A stretch of DNA of 26,626 nucleotides from Hypsibius dujardini (GCA_001579985.1 LRSR01005536.1:1-26626), one strand, 5' to 3'. Positions 9,406-20,181 are shown, numbered from the stretch's first letter. Made by a program: numbers and translations. Notes: a model not told the origin generated them from the letters alone.

Positions 9406-11552
9406 TGTTGGATCATCATCATAGCCTGGGTGATCCCCTTAAATCGGGCACTGATTCGGCTATTTAAAAATCGATTTCGGTCCGCTTCATTCCACTTTCC
9501 CAGGGTACTAAGTACCTGGTACGCTGCTGTGCTGAAAACAAAACGAGGAAGGACCGTTACGAGGCTTGGTTGACACGCGAGGCGATCGTCATCATGTGAC
9601 GAATAGTAGATGTGTGTAATTACGGGAGCTATTTTGGGATTCCTGGGTACTACAGTATAAATTCCAAGCATCGGTGTATTTACTGGGGCAGTTTGAAATT
9701 TGATGAAGGGGAGGGCTACACTTTTGTTGCTGTCGCTGGAGCTCTGACTCAAGCAATGAAAACCGTCATTTTTACTGGAGCAAAAGTTGGTGCAGGGTCG
9801 CGACTTGTTGCTATATCACTTTCCATCTTGTACGGCACTCGGCGACACTAGACTTCCAGGGTCACGGCCCGGCAGCGAAGGCTCATGACATGAGCGAGAC
9901 GTCGACGGGGATTGAGATTAAGTACTCTTTCGTCGTTTCCGGGGCAAGTCAGTCATTAGCGTGGGTCGGACTTTCAGACTCACCTTTTTGGTACAAGTAC
10001 TTGATTATGTGGTGCCACAACGACTCGTTAGCGGATTCATAATCCCTAGGTCTGAAGTGCGTATTAGGAGATTGATGGCCGTCTCGAAATAGCACGGGCC
10101 ATTTAGCTATCATTTTACAACTTTTCCGCGTACTACAGGGTCCACCACGTACTCAACGTTGAATGGGTCACAAAATTTTATCTTCGTTTAAAATCCTTAT
10201 ATTCTTTCAAACACAGATGTCTAGATGAGTTGACGTTCCTAAAAATTAAAATTTTAAAAAGTTCAATGAAAAGTGTTAACCTCAGAGCTTATTTTTTGAA
10301 GTTGGGCCAGAATCTGGCCATTCTCTTCAAGGATATATACGTTTTTCAATCACATTTCACAGAAAATTGCTTAGTACATTTTGTTTAAATATTAAAGGAC
10401 TTTACTAAACTATATGTTTTCACTTAATCACAGAATTATAGGCTTTTTAGAAAAATATTTGCCGCCCAAACCAGTTAGGTGTCCCATATAAATTTTGGAA
10501 TTACTTGATGTGACGACTTTCCCGTTCACTTCCGATTTTGATCAAAAGAAGCAAGCTCGTTTTTCTACTTGATACACTACTTTTGCTTGCTTGTTGAGTT
10601 GACTTTGCGCTCTCGGCTTCTGATAGAGTGAACGTCACGTCAATTTAATCAACAATCAGTTCACGCCATAGTAAAAAATGGCGGTTTTTATTCGACGAAC
10701 CCCAGAAGCTCCCCATCAAAATATTTCACAATTTTTTGGTTTTTGCAGCATAAGCGGCAAAACTGTAGCCCTTCAAAATTGAGTAAATGTTCGTGGTGGA
10801 CCATGATCTGATGTAAAGTATTACCTCGCAGAGAGCCAGTAAGCGACCAGCGAACGGCAACTCCGGATAGAGGGTGTATCGAAAGCATTCGACAGAAAGA
10901 AAACGCTGAAGTAAACCCCCCACAAATTTATGCGTAAAATTTTTTTTAACAGCACGACGTGACGATGAACCGTTCTGCTGTACTAGTATAAGTACACGCC
11001 ATTTGTATCTCGAGCAGGAGGCTGTTTTCATTCACTGCTGGTACCCAGTGCTATACCTAAAACCAAAAGATCTCGCATCACGTGATGTCAGGATTATTAG
11101 GTAATGGGCCACTTCTTCGGCTGAGAGGCAAGGCGTAGCTGAAAAGCCCGCATGGATTTCGAAAAGACGGATACACTTACACACATATAGACATACAAAC
11201 TGGTAGACAATTATTAACCATTGTAAACGGCTGACTGCGCAAGGTACTCTGACGGTGTGCGAATAACCATAACCCATGCTTCTTCACGTTAGAACGCTTT
11301 CCAATGTATACTTATTAATCCCAAAGAGCTCTTTTTTCATACTGCAGTACTGCACGAGATATTATACAGAATTAACATACAGAAAAACTCGTTTTGTTCC
11401 CAGTGTGAGAACGTCTCTGCATTCCTGGAGGCGAAGGACCCGGAAATTCCTTACGACAGCTCCGCTTTCGTTTAAAAAGCGGGTACAGCTTCTAAAAGTG
11501 ACAGTTTATATGCTGTACAAAAGCATATTGGTAGGAACGAACACCCCCAAGG

Positions 11553-14467
11553 ATGCAACGAGTGCCGACCGCCTCGAGGATTACCGTGGTCGTTCCCACA
11601 GGCAGTCGACCGCGAGTTATTGTGGAGGAAGCCGGCCGCAGCCAGTTTCCAGACAACACCCCAATGAAGGTGCGTGTAGGTATCTTCTCAACCGTGCTGA
11701 TCGGATTTTAGAATTTTTACTACTCACTAAGCTGGTGACATATTTGGTATGTTCGCATCGGTTAACTGCCCTTGTCTCAACGTTTTTGCTGTTAAAACTT
11801 TCTAGTTTTTGAAGCGTCACCTACATCTGGTGTTACTGGTCGTCTGCATCGCGTTAGGTTTCATCTTCGGACTTTCCCTTCGCCCCTTGCACCCGACGCA
11901 GCAGACCATCAAGTACATACTATTTCCGGGGGAGCTCTTGCTTCGGATGCTCGGTTTGATTGTCCAACCGCTCATGATCACCGGCATAATCGTCGGTATG
12001 ATACATATAAAAACTGCTATTAGGTACAATATATATCTACACAGACATACGTAAACGGGTATGTCTTTACAAAAATACACATAAAAATATATAGTTCAAG
12101 TATACACAGGTCATAAATAAATATTCGCATATGCAAATGTACTTAGTATTTATCCATTAGTAGATACGTATAAAAGTATGTATCGGCATAATCGCTGGTA
12201 TAATACATTAAGTACTGCCATGTACGGTACATACTTCACAAATATACCCACATAGACATGCAAACCCAAGTCTGTCTGTAGAAAGATACATACAAAAAAT
12301 ATAATTTAAAGGTACTGCATACGGTCCATAAATGTAAAGTATAGACAGTTATTAGGTACATTTACATTGCGTGTGCGAATATATATATATAAATTTTGTG
12401 TAGCATTTTTTCACAAGCTCCTTTCCTTAAGCGGATTTGTAGGGCCATATGTAATTTTTATCCCCTTTCTTCTTATAGGATTGTCTGCCTGTCAAATCGA
12501 AAACGCCCTGAAATTGACGCTACGAACCCTCGTCTACTTTCTTATCACCTCATTTCTGGCCTCCGCGATGGGGTGTGTCCTGATGGTGGCCATCAATCCC
12601 GGAAGCCACGCTTCACGGATGCTGCGTTCCAGTCGGAACTTCACGCTGCCGGAATCGAGCTCCGCCGACTTGGTCCTTGACTTTTTCCGGTATAATAATC
12701 ATCATCCGTTTGAATATTTTACTGCATTTTATTGTCCCAAAATCAGCGTTAATTCTGGAATCTCGCAAACAAATACAGTCTTGAAAGGACTTTCAAATCC
12801 GAGTTCTTTTCGCAGGAACTTATTTCCGGTGACTTTTTCATCGGTCTTCGCTGGGCGAGAAGGTGGCCTGGACGACGCAGCGGTCCAATCATGGGCCGCC
12901 AAGATGGACGCGGTCTTGACCGCCGAGAACATCTCCGCACCCCACAAGTGCTGCACGCTGGACCACTTTGCTTCGGACCACATTCAGGAAGTGGTCTATT
13001 TTCACGACTCAAACTTCATAGGTTCGTCTGCAAGAGTATCTCTTCAATATACTCGCTCTTCTTTTTTTCCAATCAAACCACGTAAGAAAACAGAGCAGAA
13101 TGGTTTATATTTCCCAATCCCTATAACAGGAAAGTGATTCCCCCCGTTTTGGGTAAACGGCAAAACGTATCACACTAATTAAATACTATCAAATTGGGCA
13201 AAAGGTTACATTGCCCAAATAAATGAGATCAAAGGGAATTTAGCCAGCTGTTTTGTTAGTCAAATGACTCCTTAGGGGACATAAAGTCTGGAATTTTCTC
13301 AGATCTAGAAGGAGCACAACATTTTGCACTGGACTAAAATTTTAAAGCTACTCAAACAAGCAAGACACTAATGGATGAGACTAATAATTCAAGACCATTT
13401 AACATCATTTATGTAGATATTTTAATTAGATTTTAATTAGATTTTCTTTTTATTCGACAACATGACTTGTTTGAGCTATTAACAATTAGCTAGGTCTCCT
13501 TATGAAATTCCACCATTGTTTTCCGTTCTTCCCGTTTTAAGGCATTTAAGGCATCGGTTAAGGTTGTTCCTTTCACGCAGGTTTGATCGTATTCTTCACG
13601 GCCTTCGGATTGTGCCTTCCGCACTTCAACGAACTCGGCCTGATCCTCGCCAAGTTGGCCAGCATCGTCTTCAACACCCTTACTCGAATGCTCCAGCCGG
13701 TCATGTGGTACGCCCCCTTGGGGATCTTCTTCCTCATCTTCGGCGGTATCCTCAACACCTCCCAACTCGGTATTCCCGTCAACTTTGCCGCATCAGGGTT
13801 CTATCTGTTGACCATCCTCACGGCCTACGTTGCCCACGATTTCATCGTCCTTCCGGGCTTGTTTCTCCTGTTTACCAAACAGAATCCTTACCCTTATATA
13901 GCCAGAACTTTAGCGGGGATACTGACGGCCTTCGGAACAGCTTCCGGGTATGTCAGTCATTCCTCATAACATTTCATTTACAATGAAAAACGTTTTGAAA
14001 TTTGGTGTAATAATTTAAAGCGCTGCGACGTTGCCGTTCCTGATCAAATTAGCGGAAACCAAACTTGAAATTGATACAAGAATATCTCGCTACTTTCTTC
14101 CGCTCGCCACGATCCTCAATCTGGACGGGACAGCCATGTACCAGGCGACGGCGGCCATTTTTGTTGCACAAACATATGGCCTTTCCCTGGGTGTTCAAGA
14201 ACTTTTCTCAATATGGTAGGAGCTTCATACAGTATTTTTTGTTTAGAAATGGTTTAACAAAAGGGTTCTAAATGCTTAATTTATCACCCAATGTGCAGTT
14301 GTACAGCTACGGTGACGAGTCTCTGTATGAAGGTAGTGCCGCATGCCCGATTAACCAGTCTGGCCATCGTCTTGAATGCTGGAAAAATTCCCCATGAAAA
14401 CGTCCTTATTTTGGGATGCCTAGAGTGGATACTGTAAGTCAGACTCCATGACAATTCACTGGACCGA

Positions 14468-14503
<36 letters not shown>

Positions 14504-14943
14504 TAATCTGTCTGTCGGTCTGTCGGTCTGTCGATCTGTCGATCTGTCTGTCTGCCTGTCTGCCTGCCTGATATTTTGTCATTCGGTAAAGAAAATGATT
14601 GCTAGCTCCAAATTGTCAATGATAGTATTTCTTTAGGGGCCGCTTTCGAACGACCATGAACATCACTAGCGACCTCTTCGGCCTAGGCATCATGCAGTGC
14701 CTCTCGACCAAAAATCTGGAGCACGATCGCTACGTCGACCTCCACGCCGACATCGATGCCGTGTCACAGACCAGCGGCTACGACCTCCTGGCAGCTCAAC
14801 AGGGCCTGGATGAGCAATCAAACTTTCGGAAGCAATCGTTCGAGGACAGTCTCGACCTCCAGTTGGGCGTGGATCCCGTTTTGAAGTATCTTTTGGAAAA
14901 ACGTCCTGCTAAAAACGCCAGAACACGGACGGCGTCTTGCTAA
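11553..14943 (+). CDS. SLC1-family (glutamate / neutral amino acid type) transporter, divergent
   Basis: Eight exons: 11553-11669, 11806-11995, 12479-12689, 12816-13021, 13581-13947, 14021-14215, 14299-14433, 14637-14943. All phases close and give 575 residues. The family is sodium-driven elevator transporters of acidic or neutral amino acids in the plasma membrane. Landmarks: FLKRH before TM1 (residue 40), an LRP...FPGELLLRML block in TM1-TM2, a large extracellular loop with an NIS sequon, a MWYAPLGI block, HP1 GTASGAATLP (360-369), TM7 NLDGTAMYQA (397-406) and TM8 FRTTMN (477-482) with Asp486. Oddities: the HP1 serine run is ASGA; NMDGT is NLDGT; the Glu that carries the proton in EAATs is Gln405, as in ASCT and archaeal homologues; the Asp that binds the substrate amino group (EAAT1 D476) is Gly475, while the Arg (R479) is kept as Arg478; the HP2 glycine tip (GAAG) reads CMKV (438-441). 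The start is the ATG in frame before FLKRH. Family confidence is high; transport function is uncertain. Confidence 0.93.
11982..12365 (+). repeat. Diverged ~200-bp tandem duplication across the SLC1 exon 2 donor
   Basis: The last bases of exon 2 and its donor (cggcataatcg..ggtat.atacat, from 11982) recur at 12184 within intron 2. They are followed in the same order by actgc...ggtac, an acagacat or atagacat block (12041 and 12252), and a gtcataaat or gtccataaat block (12110 and 12324). The period grows from 202 to about 213 bp. A further attaggtacat at about 12351 may begin a third unit. The duplicate carries a decoy donor, GGTATAA. Confidence 0.65.
14465..14572. repeat. TCTG array in SLC1 intron 7
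   Basis: (CTGT)n with GGTC and GATC variants occupies half of the 203-bp intron, starting about 30 bp after the donor and ending about 65 bp before the acceptor. Confidence 0.9.
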
Positions 14944-14994
14944 ACTCTTCTTCTAGGTGCCCGAGCGTCTTTCATGTAAAACAGTTCATCATAG

Positions 14995-15165
14995 TTTTTG
15001 CCGCGTGGGCGGAGCTATGAGCCAATCTTCCAAAACTACACTCGTAAAACAGTCCTTTCAGAACAGAACACATAAGTCTGCCTCTTGATCGCCTAAAAAT
15101 ATTTTACTGAAGCAACTCGATTGTAAATTGAATTCTGGGTGGGAAATCGTCAGAAAAGTTAATAT
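14995..15165. repeat. Fold-back repeat, copy C (5' end missing)
   Basis: It begins at the internal gggcggagct block, shares aatcttccaaaactac with copy A, and ends with a terminus (gattgtaaattgaattc..ggtggg) complementary to the left ends of copies A and B. The left terminal repeat is missing, so this is a truncated or decayed copy sitting in the SLC1 3' UTR region. Confidence 0.6.
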
Positions 15166-15395
15166 ATATATATATATGAGTGTCTGTGGACTGTCACACC
15201 GGTACTTGCACTTTCGCGGCTCCTAGTAGGTAATCAATGCGTAGTATATCTGTAAGTCTGCATTATTACGAGTATTTCAATACACTACTGTAAATTCTAA
15301 TGACGAATAACAAAAAAGTATTTTGGTGATAAAAAATATCTTTTCTCTGTTGTATTTTGCGAATCTCAGTTAAAGTAGATTGTAATAGCATCCTT

Positions 15396-15401
15396 AATAA
15401 A
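15396..15401 (+). terminator. Poly(A) signal AATAAA, likely for SLC1 gene
   Basis: This is the first AATAAA seen downstream of the SLC1 stop (about 450 bp). It would place fold-back repeat C inside the 3' UTR. Confidence 0.4.
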
Positions 15402-16044
15402 TTATGTCTTCCAGCTGAGATTTCTAATAACTTGAGACATTTATCTCATAAGAAATTTAACTAAATAATGAACGCAAACATATCATAAAGCCAGCTTGAT
15501 TTTTAAATACACATTATTGGGGGAAAAGGGGTGATCATAGTGTAATAGGGGTGAAAAAGCATAAGGGGGACTATAGTGGTGCCCATTTATATATATATAT
15601 ACACACACTTTTAACCGAGTTTGTAACTCTAAGCTGTCCATTCCGTCGGATTTTGAATTTGGCCCCGCAGCACCCAAGATGGAAAGTTGCTCTCCCTGGG
15701 CGCAAAATATCCGGGCTACTTTGTCTAGATTTGTTAACTGGACTGTTTGCCGATAACTCGCATTTCTTTTAGAAAAGAAACCAGTACTACTGTACGCATG
15801 AAGTTTTCAAGTTCCACGCATTTGAAGTTTCTACAGGAACAAGAAGGGAAAAATGAATCTTCCAATATTTTTCCAACTTTGAAGTGCTGCCAAAAACAAG
15901 TTTTCCGAACCTGACCTAAGAAAAAAGTTTTCAAAATTATCGTATTTATAGCTCCATTAGCGTTGTAAGTTCCCCCTTTGAAAATCGTCCCTCTTGAGCT
16001 GGATGACTATATTCTAACTGTGTTGTCACTCTCATTTAACCCTG

Positions 16045-16480
16045 ATACCACAGGATGGCTTAGGCTGAAAGTCCCCCCTTTTTGTGCCCTCCCCTTTTCT
16101 ATTTTTTTATATTGCCCAATGTCCTGTAACTCGATACAACTTAGGATTCCTATTGTTTCCTCATCACAAAAGTTTAACCCCAAAATATTGGACGTTCCCC
16201 GAGCGAGTACGGAGTGAAAAACCAAAACGCCCACAATTATCTTCACTCCCATGATTATGGATACACCATTTATTCCTTCAATGTCCAAATCTCAGGGTTT
16301 TTACACAAAAAGGTTGAGGAACAATTGGTCTTTCCAAAATTATTAAAATTGTTATCATGGCTCAAAGAGATTTTGGTCAGCACTTGTAAAAGCAATATGG
16401 GACAAAAAGGGGGGAAGAGAAAGGGGAGAGGGACTTGGAACCTAAGCCGCAAGAGATGGGAGATGGGCCCGCACTACTGG
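16045..16480 (+). repeat. Dispersed repeat pair, copy 2
   Basis: Direct-orientation partner of 8210-8640 with the same order of conserved blocks (agtttaaccccaaaa, attggac, gagcgagtacggagtga, ggttgaggaacaattgg, gacaaaa plus a purine tract). Numerous substitutions and indels show that the pair is old. Ends are approximate. Confidence 0.65.
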
Positions 16481-17518
16481 GTAGAAACTTACTTTTTGGA
16501 AAAGCGATTTTTGCTAATTTGGAAACCTTCAGTCTTTGGTAACCGACCAAGACCTACTATTTCGGAACGCCCTCTCTTTGAGGCAGCTTTACAATACTTA
16601 ACATTTGGAAAATGTATGAATAAATGTATGTTAATATTTAAATATTTAAATATGGGTAAGTGACGAAAATGTCCCCGAATATAAAATTCGCCAAAAATTT
16701 ACAAAAAATAAAAAAATTTAATAATAAATATTAAAACAGTAGGAACTATTTTGATCATCGTTGGTGACAAATTCAAAAGGAATGGAGAGCTCACGATTAC
16801 TTTGTGCACCGAAATAAGTGACGAAATGTCGGGGAGCTCTCTGGCGATTTTAACTTTGATGAGCCTTTGAGGAGTCCCGCATTTTGCTGAAACGCTCTAC
16901 CGAGTTCCCAAATGCATTTTATCTTTGTTAACTGTTGTCTGAGAAAAGAGTTTGTTCAAGTTGGAGCAGTTGCATCCTCACAGTGAAAGCTATGATGTGG
17001 CGACATTATGTCCCAGTGATTAAAGATTTGAGGTTGTCAGGCCTTGTTGGACGCTTCAAGTTTCGATACGGGTGAAGTCGCAAAATTACAAACGTAATTA
17101 TTATTTATGAAAGCCCACACAAAATTCTCCAAAAATGATGTTTCCAAAAGCGCTTTGTACATTTTCCAAAAGCGCAAACAGGGAGACAATTACCAAGCCC
17201 GATTAAAAACTGTGCTGCGTGGACATTTCCAAATTTGACCAAAGTTAGGATAAATGAAGTTCTCACTTATACTCTTGCAAGACAAAAAAAATTCGAGTAA
17301 AGTCGTTCGGAAGCTAATTGAATTTGCTACATTTTAGCGTCATCAGATTTTGTATTAAACGACTGACGCGCACCTCGTCAATTTCTAAATATTTTCTAGA
17401 AGTAAGTTTTTACCCGGTACTGTAAATTCTGTTCATGTACATGTAAGGTAGATGGGAAATCATGGCCTGAAATGTTTTTTATGAATAATTAAGTTGCAAC
17501 ACTACAAGTATTGATATA

Positions 17519-17951
17519 CAGTCAGCCCCATTGTTCTCCGGTTGCACAAAAATCAGATGCACGCATGCGCCGTCTGTTGTGGCAGGCGGGTTGGGTTAAT
17601 AAAAGAAACACTGGCTAGACAGGTTAAATTTATGTCGCCCACGGCAAACCAAATCGTGCAAAAGATAACGATCATCAACAACATCATAACAATTTATTTG
17701 GGAAAAGTCGCGGTCAAGTTGCACGTATAGTAATGTTATGTGAGCCTGTGGGACTTGTTTCAAATTCACCGAACAGCTGTTTCTACCGCTTTCTGAAAGT
17801 TTTGATATTCTGATTAATTAGAGTGCCGGACGTTTTTGATTGGTTAGTGGGTGTGGTTTGCTTGACCGTAAGTGTGCATCTGGGGGCGGAGTTTGACTTA
17901 CTTTTTATGCAGTAAAAAGCACATGACCGGAAAACAAGGTGGGGCTGACTG
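17519..17951. mobile_element. 433-bp non-autonomous TIR element (pogo/Tigger-like MITE)
   Basis: The element is bounded by TA at 17517-17518 and 17952-17953. The left end reads CAGTCAGCCCCATTG..; the reverse complement of the right end reads CAGTCAGCCCCACCTTG.., followed on both sides by TCCGG after a few bases. A TA target duplication and termini beginning CAGTCAGCCC are typical of the pogo/Tigger branch of Tc1/mariner elements. No transposase frame is present. It sits exactly where similarity between the two inverted arms ends. Confidence 0.75.
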
Positions 17952-18099
17952 TAGTTACTGCAATTCTGCCGTGTTTGAATTCTGTCGGAAAGATGAATTT
18001 CTTCGTGTCAAAACAAAGCCAAACAAAAAACAATTTATCTCACACCGATAAAATTTTGAAAAATTCTCCAACATGAAAGCGACGACGCCTACGACGTCT

Positions 18100-19447
18100 C
18101 TACGTGCAGATGATGTAGCTGTGCACATGGTCGTAGAAGTAGGACCACTGCCGACGCATCCCGCAGCCGGCGTTGACCTTGATGTCGATGTCGTTGACGC
18201 CGGTCACGTACCAGGGACCCCAAATGCCGCCGGAGGACCGCCACTGGTAGGCGACAATGTCACCGCCCTTGAGGGTCTTATCGATGTTGGTGTTCAAGCC
18301 GGCGGCCCACAGGGCGTTGAACTGGGCGGCCTCCGCCACGACCATCCGGCAGTTGGCCTGCGAGGCCAGTGAGTATACCAGACAGTCCGACCCGACACAA
18401 CCCGCGTAGGGCGCCGCTGTGTTGGGCGATGGAAACGACGCGGCGGTGTAACAGGCAGAGCAACCTGTGGAAACATGGGAGAAAAACTGCCATTATATCC
18501 ATTGCAATTATTTATTTATTAGAAAAAATCGTAGACCCGGTACTGATCTGTACTATCCATTTTTAAGTTATTTATTTGAATATATTTGATAGATAATTTA
18601 AGTATCTGAACACGGCACTGATTGCTAATCAGAAGTATTGAAATGCACTTTCCATATGCGTTTTATTTTAATTCCTACGTTGAAAGCCAGACATTAAGTT
18701 TTTACTTTCTAAATGAAATAGAAGTTTTGCGTAATTTAATTTTAAAAAGAGTTTGATTGATTAATTTTATAGCAAAAGTCTTATTTAATTTAACTAAAAA
18801 AAGAGTTTTCTTTGATCAAATTTAAAATAGCAGATTTGATGAATGAACTTAAAAACGGAGTTTTTATTGAAATAAAGTTTTCCAAGTGAATTTAAGTTTA
18901 TCTTATGTTATGTTCTTTTCAAATAAAATCGGAGTTACTTCTCAATTTAATTTTAAATGTGAATTTTTTAAATTTATTTTATGGCAAGAGTTTATTGATT
19001 TAAAAATAAGAGTGCTATTTAACTATTCTCAAAATTGAACTTTTTTTAACCATATTTGATAAGAGAGTTTTTTATGTATTTTTAAAATAATTTTTTTATC
19101 GAAATATACTTTTATAGAAATGTAAGTAGCTTAAAAAATGTTACCTAAATATAGTTTTTCAAATGAAGGTGAAGTCTATGTTACATTTCTATTGTTTTTC
19201 AATTCAATTCATACACTTTTTTTACAGTTACTAATATACTTGGATCGACCCAAAGTAAGGCCAACTGAAATTTGATGAACTTACTAGTGGGCGCAGTTGC
19301 GAGGACGACGGCCTTAAAGTCCTCCCCGTCGTTCGTTTTGTGGTGGGAGACACCATACGCGCTGGACGGATTCCCCTGGACTGTGCACACCAAGGCGCCT
19401 AGAAGAGTGGTCAAGCAGACCGCCACCTGCGCAGGAAGACAGATCAT
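18100..19447 (-). CDS. Secreted protein of unknown family, right copy (two exons)
   Basis: On the minus strand the exons are 19447-19285 and 18464-18100, the same lengths as in the left copy (163 and 365 bp), with the same phase-1 intron and splice sites. The product is 175 residues with signal peptide 1-25 and all seven mature cysteines kept. Differences from the left copy: W21C, R22T, I47V, I48V, A51T, G100A, P101A, F132S, T135I, N149I, I151V. Two changes fall in the signal peptide and add a cysteine there; the rest avoid the cysteines and most aromatic residues, which suggests the fold is maintained. The gene is tail-to-tail with the SLC1 gene and head-to-head with IFT70. No family is recognised. 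Confidence 0.85.
18680..19190. repeat. AT-rich degenerate repeat insert in the intron of the right copy
   Basis: About 500 bp absent from the left copy's intron. It contains at least six loosely spaced variants of an A-rich run followed by GAGTTT and then a T/A-rich tail, at about 18745, 18800, 18855, 18930, 18985 and 19060, roughly every 50-70 bp. Composition is strongly AT. It looks like a decayed tandem array; no ends or coding potential are visible. Confidence 0.5.
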
Positions 19448-19547
19448 CGTGGGGGAACGGGATAAGTATTCCGAAAGAAAATAACTGTATTTCGCTATTA
19501 AAAAACACGAAGGATACCTAATCCAGTCTTGTTGTTTTGCCTATGCG

Positions 19548-19555
19548 ATTTTATA
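19548..19555 (-). promoter_or_regulatory. TATA box of right secreted-protein gene
   Basis: TATAAAAT on the minus strand, 108 bp upstream of the ATG at 19447, identical in sequence and spacing to the left copy. Confidence 0.65.
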
Positions 19556-19804
19556 TGCAGGGCAGAAAATCTGATGCCCTCCGGGAGGTTCCAACAACTG
19601 CTGTTTCGATACTTTTAGCGCCACGAATGTATCGAGTTCGTCCACCTGTACCTGGTTGGAGTTCGATGGGGCCCATGATGATATTTTCTTCGATATTTAC
19701 CGGCACCCCTGCACTGGAAATTGAATGTGCGAGGCCCCCGGAAGCGAATGAGGGTGTTGTCCTGCTATCAATTATTCGTTGACGATAGCCTTGATATTGC
19801 CATT

Positions 19805-19810
19805 CACGTG
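19805..19810. promoter_or_regulatory. CACGTG palindrome, right copy
   Basis: Counterpart of the hexamer at 5956-5961 in the left arm; the flanking bases differ but the core is unchanged. Confidence 0.3.
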
Positions 19811-20111
19811 GACAGTAATTAGCTATTCATATACTCAGCTAATTTGTGGACAACTACATAAAAACAACACACTGACACTGACAGTATACAGATTATGTAC
19901 TCCAGGCGGGTAATTAATCAAGAATGATGAAGACGATTAATTCGCTCACGAGTTGAGCGAACTCCAAAGACCCTATGCGTCACCATCCCAGACTAGAGGT
20001 ACCAGCAAGCTCTTATCAAATGCCACCGACGAAGGACACATCTGCCACTTCACTTCACACGCGCTGTCTTTATTCCAATGCGTTAAGTGGGAGACCGATA
20101 CTATATATTTT

Positions 20112-20180
<69 letters not shown>

Positions 20181-20181
20181 G
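20112..20181. repeat. TGTC microsatellite at outer end of right arm
   Basis: About 17 near-perfect TGTC units with one TGTT. It mirrors the CAGA array at 5606-5661. Beyond 20181 similarity with the left arm is lost. Confidence 0.9.

Larger units (their letters stand above)
7102..11552. other. Large gene-poor stretch between the secreted-protein gene and the SLC1 gene
   Basis: It begins with the duplicated 3' flank (to about 7240) and the CAGA compound array (7273-7549). It then holds a 14-base C run near 7638, a member of the dispersed direct-repeat pair (about 8210-8640), fold-back repeat copy B (9060-9405) and unremarkable AT-rich DNA (9850-11250). Open frames of 117 codons (8688-9041, +) and 163 codons (9261-9752, -) are the longest; neither shows domains or credible splice partners, and the second overlaps a repeat. 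The last part (about 11250-11552) probably carries the SLC1 promoter and leader. Confidence 0.5.
14944..17954. other. Intergenic stretch between SLC1 and the right inverted-duplication arm
   Basis: It starts with the SLC1 3' UTR (AATAAA at 15396-15401). It then holds partial fold-back copy C (14995-15165), (AT)n tracts near 15166 and 15590, the second member of the dispersed direct pair (16045-16480), AT-rich unannotated DNA (16500-17510) and a pogo/Tigger-like MITE (17519-17951). The 149-codon frame at 16214-16663 lies mostly in the dispersed repeat and is not credible as a gene. Confidence 0.5.
17955..20181 (-). repeat. Right arm of the inverted duplication
   Basis: Reverse-complement match to 5606-7240. 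It is about 600 bp longer, mainly because the intron of its gene is 820 bp instead of 255. The inner limit coincides with the MITE ending at 17951, and the outer limit with the TGTC array at 20112-20181. Confidence 0.9.

Noticed and set aside
9261-9752. 163-codon minus-strand ORF
   Set aside because: It overlaps fold-back repeat copy B, shows no domain or membrane pattern, and its frame includes a poly-G/C run; most likely chance.
10304-10318. GGCCAG-AAT-CTGGCC perfect palindrome
   Set aside because: A single short hairpin in anonymous DNA with no repeat partner or gene context.
13347-13480. CTCAAACAAG / CTTGTTTGAG inverted pair in SLC1 intron 4
   Set aside because: Only a 10-bp match with no target duplication or further terminal similarity, so a small transposon cannot be supported.
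16214-16663. 149-codon plus-strand ORF
   Set aside because: Largely inside the dispersed repeat; its partner copy at 8210-8640 does not keep the frame.
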